From: Caprimulgus europaeus
Taxonomy: Eukaryota; Chordata; Aves; Caprimulgiformes; Caprimulgidae
DNA length: 64,000 nt
Direction of reading: 5' to 3'
Assembly: GCA_907165065.1 (NCBI GenBank)
Contig: OU015524.1
Span: 31,248,795 to 31,312,794, forward strand
The translations under genes and the position numbers were made by a program. The notes under the pieces were generated by a model. It saw only the letters and a list, made by a program, of their open reading frames with translations. It was not told the DNA's origin and ran no database searches. How positions within the stretch are numbered: the stretch's first letter is position 1; each line of letters opens with the position of its first letter. Shown here piece by piece: positions 53,901-64,000 of the stretch.

Positions 53901-55875
53901 TTTTTCCAATCTTATTTGGATCTTCTTTTTTTACTAGGCTTCTAATGATTCTCAGTTCTTTTTTCTCAAATTACCTTTTTACTGCTATTCTTTCTTTTTT
54001 TATTTAGTATTGAAGCATTATATTAATATACTGTTTATTCATACACAGTTACTTACCTTTTGATAACAGTGATAACATTTTGGTATCACTGGCATAAACC
54101 TTTCTACACTATTTTTCTAGGAAAGGTAAATGTATCTAGTTATATTCACAAAACTTACATAAAGAAGACAAGGAAAAAAAATTCTGCATACTGCAATGCT
54201 GCCTCACATAAGTCAGAGATAATATATGCCTCTAAGTTGCTTTAACAGGTATAGTCTCCTAAATCTGATACTATCATTGCCTGAAGGCCTGTAACTGGGC
54301 TGCAGTTTGATCACACATCTTTTCAAGAAGGAACTGGCAACATGTGGTAAACAAACAAAAAAAGATAATATTTTATTTAAGTTGCTGCCATACAGTGGGA
54401 ATTATGCTGCAAGAACACAATTGTAAAATGCCAGTCTTGTTTAATACAAATTCAGTCGCACAGCTTCTCATAAAACATTTGCTACTGCAACCAGAATCAT
54501 CCCTCTGGTAATTTCGTTCCAACATTTCTTTTGTTTTAGGAGAGCTCAAAAAGCGTGCAGTCCTAAAGTGTTGTAATATTAGCACCACAGACCTTTATTT
54601 CCACCAAACAAGTTGCATATATCCTGGTTTCTAGTCTTTATTCCATACTGCCTGCTCTAGTAATTTTTTACTATCCAGTATCCACCTATTAATTTCCACA
54701 TCTTGAAATAAACTCTCAACAATGGTTTCTGATTTAAAATTTAAAAAAATAAAATCAAAACTTGCAAAAACAGCTTGAGTTGCCATGTTAAAATGAATAT
54801 TTAATGCAAGATAAACAGCTCTTCTGTTCGGTAGCTCTTGTGCAGTCAAGGTTAATTACACAGAACAAAGTCTAGAAATTACTGCCATTTTAATAGCATT
54901 TTACATACACTGTCAAAATACACAACATGCATAAAACAAAAAGGACACACAAAGAACTGCATTTTACCTAGAAAGCTGTGTTCCATTTTTAAACAAAGAT
55001 GAAACAGTGTACAGAATATAAAATTAAAATTGTATCTTAGTTTAGATATTTTTTATCCAGACAGTCAGCAAGCCAGATTTCATGTACTCTACTCCTTGCT
55101 CTCTCATTTATTTTCTTTTAAATTTATTTATTTATTTTAAATCACTGAGTGAATTACAGTGCTTTTCTTTCATGCAGAACACAGCTGGTCCCTGGGAAGG
55201 TATGACAGAAGTTCCAAGCATTGTCAGAGATACATCCCATTTCATTGCACTCTATAACATATTAACAAGGGCCTGATCCTGAGAAATATTATGTACTTGT
55301 AACAAATTTTCCGCCATGGAAGTCTGTGGCATGCAGGGAGCATCTCATTTCTTTCAGAAATGGAAACCAAATGCTTTTTTATTGCTTGGACCAGTAGCTG
55401 GAACTCTTGAGCCCTGGTCTTTTTAATGCTAGGGGGAGTTTTGTTGCTGTTGTTTAACTATATTGTTTGGTGGTGATGGGGGGAAAGCAGATACAATTTT
55501 CCAATGGAAAAGTTGACTTATATGAGTCAATATAACATCTAATAAGTTATTGTCCAAATATTAAGAGGTGTCCATGATAACTAAAATCAACAGGTACTTA
55601 AGACACTCAAGAACAATAAAGAATTCTAAGGAGGGGCAACGTAAAAATATGTATCAGTGGAAAAATGGCCTATGAGTAAAATCTCGAACAACTCTGAAGT
55701 CATGGAACTCTCCCTGCTGACAGAAGCAGCTGCTTTTTCCTTAAAGAAAAATGTGCCAAAATGCACTGGACCTGAATGACTGCTCATTGTATTTGTGGTG
55801 AATTGCAAAGGTTATAGAAAGAGAGGGGAGAGGAAGAACACCATTCTGGTTAAAACCTTTAGGAGCTCTACTCAC

Positions 55876-55930
55876 AGCTCAGGATTCCACTGTAAATTTG
55901 TATACACCGAGTTTCATCATGATTCAAGTC
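55876..55930 (-). other. Exon-like cassette with good splice-site context (hypothetical)
   Basis: On the minus strand a pyrimidine-rich run ending ctattttttagacag is followed by 55 bases open in the first frame (beginning DLNHDETRC, 18 codons plus one base), then gtgagtag, a near-consensus donor. It does not match any BABAM2 segment that I recall, and its length is not a multiple of three. It could be a chance coincidence, a pseudoexon, or a lineage-specific alternative exon. Confidence 0.2.
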
Positions 55931-58900
55931 CTGTCTAAAAAATAGAGGAGTTTTTCCATATGTCACAACTACTGCGGACAATATATTAAATAAGAATGTG
56001 TGAGATGTTCAGTTACTATTTTCATTTAGTCTCTGTAGATAAAAAGAGACAATACCTATATGTATGTCAAAACGGTAACCTGCGTATAATTTGACCTACA
56101 TTTCAAGAGCTAATCTAATCACTTCACAATAGTAAGATGAAAATTAAATAAGATTTATTACTTACAAAAAGTCATGAGTCTAGGTAAAATGAGATATAAT
56201 TAATGATTTTATCTAGGACACACACTCTAAATGCTAAACAATGAAAATAGTAATTTGGAACAAGCGTGTTTATTCTTTGTTAACCAACACATTGTCCTCA
56301 GGGTTCTTGCGAATGAGGAGCTGATTATTTACATACCATCAGTCAGTCATCTTTTTTTGTCAAGACATCAGTCACATTTGTCTAACACTTCCAGACCAGA
56401 AAACGTTATAGTAAAACACAGAGTATCTGATATCTTCAAATATATAAACATGTTCAGATACATTCTAAAAGGTACATATTTCAGCATTTCATTACTAAAA
56501 CTAACTCCAAAAAGCAAATCATTAAAATGAAACAGATTGGCAAAGTTGGAGCAGCATCATTACTTTAACTCTACTGCACTATTTCCTTCAGCAGAAGTAC
56601 TTCCTGTCTATGCTATGTGGATATACTTAAATATTGTGCACTCCGACCAGTTCATTATGTAATTGAAAACCAACATGTAATTCACTGACATCTTTTTGCC
56701 CAAATTTTGATGTACTGGTAACCTGTTAGAACCTAAAAGTGCATCTAATTGCATCCAATGAAGCCAAATTAATGCTCCTCCCCACTGCCCCATCTCCCAT
56801 GGACGTGCTGTTTGCAATGATTACAGGTCTCAGCACATAAAAGACATACAAGTTCTAGCATGAACACTTAAATCATTAACACAGAAAGAGAGTCAACAGG
56901 TCTAAGTTTTATTTATCTTTCTTTTACCGTCTCACTGAGGTGCTGCTGGAGGAGGCAGTCTTTCCTCTAGCCTTCTCCATCTAAATTCTCCTTCTAAACC
57001 AGAAAATACCAAAATATATCTTTCGTAAACAAGCAACTATTTTCCTAAACAGAAGTTACTACAGAAATGCAAAGCTTGACAGAAACATGGCACATTATTC
57101 ATTAGCAATTAGTTCATAAGATCTTATGAACGCAGAACGCTCTGTGTTCTTTTGGTAACAAGAAAGCAAAACAGCAGAACATTCTAGATTTTTTTTTTTT
57201 AACTTTACATTTCATGATATTATGATCAATGACATTGTCAGTATCAATTAGACAAAAATAAAAAGTGATGGAACATCCAACATCAGAATGTTTACTGCTG
57301 AGAGGAACTGATTTGATAGTAATGGTTAATTTTTTTCTTCTTTTTCTTTTTTTAACGTATTTTTGGCTTAAACCTTTAAACCTATGAAATCAAATAAAAG
57401 CCAACAGTGTAATACACTCTGCTACAAAGTTATTTTTCAGAAATAGATTAAAAAAAACAATCAACCAAAAACTTTTTAAACTGACAGCCATCAAAGGATT
57501 TTGTGTATTTAACAGAAAAAAGTTACCACTGCAAATCACAGAATCCAAAACAAGAATGACTAAGAATCATATGAAGTCATCACACAGACGTACATTCATG
57601 TTAGTAGTATTCTTTCTTAAGAAGATAGATGTAGTCTAGCAATCTGAAAGCCAGAACAAAAAACCTCAAAACACTAAGCCAACACAATCACTGTAACAGT
57701 AAATAACTGGCACTGTTGTATACAAAATGGACTTTAAAACCTCAAAATATGAGTTGCTGTAGGACTTAAGCCCTGACCTGAAGCCTAAAGAAGAAATTCA
57801 GTAGTAGAAAGAGGCTGTGGGCTCAGCATTGAAATATCCTTAACATTCTAACATCATGCTTTATGCACTTCTGTACTTGCAAATGCAGATTTGCTGGTTA
57901 ATGAATTTTACAGATTATTGCTATGCTCATATTCTATGCTCAACAACTTCTCCAGCATTTTTCCTTTTAAAAACAAATAGCAATGGGGAACTAATGAAAA
58001 AGTTTAAAAAGAAAAACAACATATCCAAGATCCTCTGCCCAGTTTAAGACCACTGTACATTGCTTGTTCTACACATTATGGGTGGACCACGACAGATAAA
58101 ACAAGCACCATCATTATGTAATAACCTGCAATTATTTTTATGGCTATTGAATTCCATTCTTCCTATGCAATATATAGAATGCAAATGTAAAGCAATAGTA
58201 CAAATTGCAAGCCCTAACAAGGCAGTAAATCTGAACCAAGTCACGCAACATATCGTGTCTATAAACTTTCCCACCAGATGCAAAAAAGGCTTTTAAATTT
58301 CAGAAGCTGTTCTTTCTAATTTGTTTTCCTTCAGGTTGGTTTTTTTTTTTTTGACACAATGAAAAAACCACATATTTCTACTCATGTCAGAAAAGCAAAT
58401 TAGTTGTTCTATCAAATTAGAGAAAAATTCAAAGAAATTTAGATGAATATGATAAGAGTTAATTTATCAGTAGATGTGGTGGTCCTTTCCTTCAGTATTG
58501 CATTATAAAGAGAAAATGTTAAAATATAAGATGTCATCAGAAATACAGTTGATTGGAGGTTATGATTCATATTAAGATCATAACCTATAAAAATCATCAG
58601 CTGTGCAGAATGAGCTGTCCCTGTTGACAGATCTTATGAACAAAATCTTCCAATAAACTACAGAAAAAGCTGATCTTAAAAATTGCTTTGGCTTTTAGCA
58701 TATGGAGCTTAAGGTGCTCCTGACACGTTTTATGTGGCTTTAGTGAGCACTTACTACAAACAAATCATGTTGTTGTGGAAAAGTTGTACAAATAAAATTT
58801 AGTGAGAATCAAGGGAGCTGATCAGTTTACAAAAATCAAATATAACATATTCTGATTATAAAGCATACTTCCACAGGGCTTTGTTTCCCTGGGCTTGTGG

Positions 58901-60116
58901 GCAGGAAATATTAGAACAAAATAATGAAAGGATGACTAATTAAATCATAGTTTCTCTAAGTACTTCTGGAGCTTCACTAAACTATAGCAGTAACACTTTA
59001 CTCTCAACCTTCCAGTACCAGAATCCATAGACTCTGTGGCAAAGCAACAGGGTTGACTGCCCTGCAAAACTCTCTAAGGTTAATCATTAGACTGCAGCAG
59101 TAAGCTTAGCTAAGCAGCACAATGCCCCTATACAGTGGAATAACTAAGGTTTTCCACTTTTACTTACAGTGACAACTGAAACATTCTCCTAAATAAAAAA
59201 AAGTCAGAACAAAACCCCCAAACTTTTACAGCTGACAGATCTTACGGTTTTTTTAAGCTATTATGAAAAACTAGACACTTAAAAATTTTATCATCAAAAA
59301 GTCACTATTCTTCTGCCTCTACAACTTCCTAAACTGCCAGAAACATTTCACGACATGAACACCTTTTTATTTTTCTTTTTTGTTATTTTTGGCCTCACTC
59401 ATTATGCAAGCTCTCCTGCTTGGAATTTACATACTTCTGGCAACAAGCTGCTAGCCTGACACTGGCCAGCATATTGAGGAAAAGGAACACATCCTTGGTG
59501 GTACTTCATCTAGTACTTTTTGATGAAAAAAAGTGGACAGCAAAAGTAAACCACAGATTTTTTGGGCACAGGTTAAGATGAAAGATTCTTAGAGACACTT
59601 CTTGACACAAGTAATCCGGGCACAGAGGTTACTTTTATTTTCACAGCCTCTAGATCTCACAATTCACTGGCTTTAGCTACTGCAAACTATTCTGTTTCAA
59701 ACTTTGCCAGTACTAACTTGCACAGACCCACTTCTAATCTAAAATCTCAATGGCTCATTATAATTGCATGTTATAAAATTTGCCTTTAAACAAATAACAG
59801 AAGAAACCTAGACAAACTTTGACAATTCTATATTCTGTTTAAGCAATTTAATGCTGACACAATAAGCAATTTAGTGAATATCATACTGACATCTACTTTC
59901 AAAATTTAAATTATTTGCTTCAAATGCTTATAATACCTCTCAAGAGAAGGAATACATTATGGAATACAATACAGGAAGTTTATGCCTCTGTCAAAGTCTT
60001 TAGTAGTATAAAATTAATAGCAATCAATGTATTAGCTTAAAAGATCTCTTTGGAAAGCACGGTCAAAGTATTGTGAATTATGAGAACTACATATTATTTC
60101 AGGATTACCTACAAGT

Positions 60117-60200
60117 CTTACAAGCTGCCAATTTTCCTATTTGTAAAAAGAGGTAAAATGACAACTGGCACCGTAGAGATGACAAGCTTCATATGACGTA
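60117..60200 (+). mobile_element. Possible MIR SINE 3' portion
   Basis: Contains acaagtcttacaagctgcc followed by aattttcctatttgtaaaa and gaggtaaaatgac. This resembles the 3' half of MIR (caagtcactt...cagtttcctcatctgtaaaatgggg...). Divergence is high, so the assignment is tentative. The gap to the next MIR piece means it would be a separate insertion. Confidence 0.45.
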
Positions 60201-60302
60201 CAGGTCCATCATTCTGCCCAATGCAGAAGACACACATCACAGGAAGAGAGTCAAATAGTTACGTACTGCATAATGTTCTAAGCTCTTTTGAGAGGTAGCT
60301 GC

Positions 60303-60393
60303 CCAGCGTAGTGTAAAAAGATCAAGTCAGATCTGGACTCTAATTCGTTCCTGCCATTGACTTTCTGACCTTAAGACTACACATCACGTTTTA
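60303..60393 (+). mobile_element. Decayed MIR SINE (core region)
   Basis: Reads cagcgtagtgtaaaaagatc, then gtcagatctggactctaatt, cgttcctgccattgactttc, tgaccttaagactacacatc, acgtttt. This follows the tRNA-derived head and core of MIR in order (agcgtagtg..., agacctgggttctaattcc, tgccactgacttgctgtgtgacctt, aagtcac). MIR is an ancient amniote/mammalian-wide SINE of which only old copies survive in birds. Confidence 0.7.
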
Positions 60394-63300
60394 ATTAGGC
60401 AGCTACTAACAAAATCAAATTAAGCTGAAAAGCAAAAGAAAATATTATACTTTTTCAGAATATTTAGCTCAAATTTTTGAGTTAAACAGCAGAAATACTA
60501 TTTTTTATACAAGCTTATTTCTGTTTTGGTATTTGCAGCAATTTAACACAAACCTTAAACGCTGTCAAATAAATCAAACTGCTAAATCACAACAGTAAAG
60601 AAACTGGCCTGGAAAAAATCTCATTTGACCCCGAGTATAACACTTAATTTTTGTTTGTTCTCTATTGTAGTTGATTACTCAAACATACACAAGTATTGCA
60701 GTCTTTTCACAGTACATGGAATTTAGTCTACTTCAGTGCAACTTTTGTTTACGATGTCTTTTAACAGGCTTCCAAATGATGAAATCACGGTAAGAAAAAA
60801 AAACACAAATATGTTATCTTTCAATTTGAACTTGAGGATAAACCTTTTCCATTGACAGTCTTACACACAACTGTTTGGCCCCTGGCAATGTGTCTAGACA
60901 ACGTCTGTTATTTGTTTCGGTTCTGAAAGATATGCACTAAATACAATGGTCATCATAAAAAAGCTCTTCAGAAAAAAACAGGTTTAAAGTTTTTTTACAA
61001 AAATCTTTTACAGAAATAAATTAGGTCTGCTTTGCATATTTCCTTTACACTTGAATAGTAAGAAATTACTGGAAGGCTGCTGGTCACAGCATCATAGCTA
61101 AACTGGTCCAGATATTTGCTGCTCACCAGGGCACAACAAGCAGGTACGTAAGAAAAGGAAATGAATACTTTAAAAATTACGTACAAGAAGGTGGTGATAA
61201 TCAGGGCACATCTCAGATAAAACCTCAAAAAAAACCATGGAAATAAAAGAATAATACCTAAATGTCCTGTTTTAAACAGCATCACTGTCAACATACTCTA
61301 AAGCTCATTCATACTGTGCAATCACACTACAGTCACGTAATCCAGTACAATTTGAGCTGGAGATATTTAATGAATTATTATTATAATAACACATGTCACA
61401 ATAGCTGACCAAAACTACAAAGAATGTAACAAAATTTGCATGAGGTATTTCAGATGCTAAGTCTATTACCTTCATTATTACTGTGGCATACAAGGTATCT
61501 GTGAAGAGGCACAAACGTGAACTAGAGACTGACTCTCAAAACCAGTATGTACAGTAAATACTTCCATTTATAAAGTACTGTGGTGAAAACTAAAAATGTT
61601 GCAACCAACAGAAAAGAAATTAAGCTAAAATGAATGTGCTGATTACAAATCCAACTGCAAAAAAGGGCAAGGGAAAGTATAATAGTAAATAGACACAGAT
61701 GTAAAGATTTTCCTGAGACAAAGCCATTTTCTTGTCAAATAAGAGAACCTTAATGAAAGACACCTCAGCAATGAACCTTGCAGTAGTTTGAGCCAACAGC
61801 TTGATTCTGCAGTTGTTTCAACACTTACATTTTCATTTGTCATATGGATTTGCATAAGAAGACAATGTAAAAGTGTATATGAAGGTCCACATTCAATTCA
61901 AAACGCTTCTATTAAAGTATAACTTTGTAAAGGAAAAAAAATAGTGAAATTATGTCTTTTCCTAAATGTGCTTTTTCAGTGTAAACCAACATTTATTTTT
62001 AAACAGTTCTTTAGCTTGAAAAATAAAGAATTATACTTTTTTTTCATATGCGGAACAATATGCCAAGAAAACTTACAAAAAAAAGATTCATCTGCTGCAG
62101 CCATTACAAGGCATATTATGTTTCCAAATAAATCATAACTGAAGAACTTTTACTAGAATTTCAGAATTCAAAGGAAGAGAGAGGGTACTCTGCATTGCTC
62201 TTTTAATCATTCTTGCTAACTTATGCTACACCTTCAAAAGCTGACAGAGTAAGATCTTATGATTACGGAGTGTATTCTCAACAACTCCAAAGATTTTGTA
62301 ACACTACAGACTGTTCTCACAGCTTACATCCTCAAACCTGAATATTGGCTTACTATACAAAGCTTTACAGTCACACTCATAGTGTGACTACCTACTGACA
62401 TAAATAAAAATTTCAGAAGAGCTTTACAAATCATTGGGGTACTAGGACTGACGAGGCAAATATAATGGTCTTTATTTCACCAGATTTTAAATACAAGTAG
62501 TATTATTTAAACATCAAAAAGGAAGATGGTAGAGAAAGTATAACATAGATTTGAACTTTGCAAATCATTACAGAGAAGCTACTGCACACTATAAGGCTGG
62601 CTACAAACTAGAACATAATTCAAATACATTAAATTCTGCAGTTAACATTAAGCTGTTAATACAGTAACAGCCTTCAATTACTGGCTGCTATTCCACCTTT
62701 CAGGGTAATATATTAACAATTACTTCCACTGCATCAATCGATGCTCCACCCTGTACCATAATCCAACAGGCAACATTGAAGCCAACATAACTGGTAGACA
62801 TGATGGAAAATAAATTCCTATTTTACTGCAACAAATCAAAGATATATTTATGCCAAAAGTCTCATCCAAAAAACCCAAAAACCAAAAAAACAGACATGGA
62901 CAGTTAAAAAAAAAAGATTTTTTTTTTTTTAATAGCTTTATGAATTCGGAGCAGTCAGAGCATAACTATTTCAACCACAACAGAGTGGTTCCAGTTTTAC
63001 CTGCCTTTATACTGTTGTCATATGAGAAGACATTCATAGAGTTGATAATGTCAGAATACAAGGAGCTAAAGGCAGCAGGGGTAAAGATCTATGCCTACTA
63101 CAGAGCACTGTGTCATAATTCATGCTGAAGCCCGAGTCAAACCATTCTTCTGCCATCAACAAACACTACTGGTATAAAACAGTATTTATTTTCCTGTGGC
63201 TACTCATCCAGACTATGTACCACCTTCCTACCACAGACAGTTAACCTCTCAGTTTCCATAGTAGAAGTCTGTGCAAGAAAGCTAAGGATTTCATCAGTAC

Positions 63301-64000
63301 ATGGCCCATCAAGAAGGATCTGCTGTTGTAAAAAGGCAATCTTTTATATACAAAAATACATTAATTTTAAAACCCTAAAGCAAAAATGTTAAGATTTTAG
63401 AAATGTCAAAATAAAGGTTGACCAGCAAATTTTGATTCTGCTACCTTCAGCACGCGCCACTTCATATCACACAATCTATATACGCATGCAAAATAAATAC
63501 ACCTTTTCTTTCAGACTAATGAATCATTCAGTACTCAGGGTGAACAACGCCCCAGGAAGCAGTTGTGGAGCACTGATGATTTATCCACGGTATACCAACC
63601 TTGTTTAGAGAAGGTGGAAGATGTTTAGTGAACATGATAGAGAAATACAGTAAGAAGGAATATGCTGTCATGCATTAAAATGTTACTCTTCAGAAGGAAA
63701 AGCAGAATCTGTTTCTATCACAGAGTTCCTACATGATGACAGTAACTGACAGAAGTCATACACCACCTTCCAACCTCCAAGTCATGCAGTTCCCCCAGAG
63801 ACTGAACAGAGGTATAAGACAGCCTTGTGCCTGAAGCTATTGAACATACTAGGTATGCACTCGTCATGAACCTCTTGACCAATTTAAAACTATTCCTGGA
63901 AAATACAGCACTTGGAGTTCTGGGAGGAGCAGATAGTATAGCAGTTCATGTTCTCAGTCTCCTTTTTATCACAGAGTCTTTTAGAAGCAAACCACAGCTA
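60394..64000 (-). other. BABAM2: BABAM2 intron continuing to the window edge
   Basis: AT-rich sequence with no gene or transposon that I can support. It contains an A10 run followed shortly by T13 (about 62906..62930). Open frames (for example 60995..61294 minus, 62850..63128 plus) have no recognisable domain. I specifically looked for minus-strand codons of the preceding BABAM2 exons (motifs NNWTGEF, FGEDAEF, WDIIFNAQ) and did not find them. Confidence 0.65.

Larger units (their letters stand above)
43367..60116 (-). other. BABAM2: BABAM2 intron, distal part, mostly featureless
   Basis: About 16.7 kb of AT-rich sequence with no recognised exon, RNA gene or transposon. It holds a poly-A tract (44973..44988, resuming after a single G), T-runs near 57189 and 58340, a short (TTTA)n run near 55125, and an exon-like cassette at 55876..55930 listed separately. 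A 128-codon minus-strand frame at 48347..48733 and a 99-codon plus-strand frame at 56231..56530 show no family motifs and look like chance. Assignment to the BABAM2 intron is inference: the upstream exon of the gene is not in the window. Confidence 0.7.

Noticed and set aside
1-64000. tRNA, snRNA, microRNA, CRISPR, prokaryotic operon or endogenous-virus genes
   Set aside because: Looked for A/B-box tRNA words, U6 and 7SK starts, regularly spaced repeats, and retroviral gag/pol motifs. None was found, and the sequence is vertebrate intron.

Overview
This window is vertebrate nuclear DNA and almost certainly avian. It is AT-rich and stop-rich in every frame, with very few open frames over 100 codons, no operon-like packing and no ribosome-binding sites. 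The dispersed repeats are CR1 LINEs of the type that dominates bird genomes, with the characteristic 3' tail of tandem 8-mers (attctgtg/tcacagaa). No Alu, L1 or other mammal-specific repeat was seen.

One protein-coding exon could be identified with confidence: 34503..34612 on the minus strand. It has canonical splice sites and encodes 36 codons plus 2 bases that match the middle of BABAM2 (also called BRE or BRCC45), a subunit of the BRCA1-A and BRISC deubiquitinase complexes. BABAM2 is known to have very long introns. I therefore read the window as about 29 kb of intron upstream of this exon (34613..64000), the 110-bp exon, and about 34.5 kb of intron downstream (1..34502). Targeted searches for conserved codons of the other BABAM2 exons found none. 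I see no second gene on either strand.

Region by region: 1..1943 is plain AT-rich intron. 1944..3048 is a 5'-truncated CR1 inserted in the minus orientation, with a broken reverse-transcriptase frame. 3049..14094 is intron with a 40-bp tandem duplication and a (CAAA)n/poly-C tract. About 14095..14960 holds a much older, decayed CR1/L3-like LINE relic on the plus strand. About 16981..17005 is a strong G-quadruplex motif. 18103..18205 (minus), 18845..19001 (plus) and 22681..22901 (plus) are CR1 3'-end fragments of different apparent ages. 30924..31191 is a small CpG-enriched, GC-rich island next to a very AT-rich TAAT-dense block. 43226..43366 is a 66-bp CR1-like fragment between two copies of the same TA-rich repeat. 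About 60303..60393 is a decayed MIR SINE, with a probable second MIR piece just before it.

Nothing here looks like an undescribed multi-gene system. The features most worth a second look are the CpG island with its AT-rich neighbour, the ancient CR1/L3 and MIR relics, the repeat-flanked CR1 scrap at 43.2 kb, and a 55-bp exon-like cassette at 55.9 kb.
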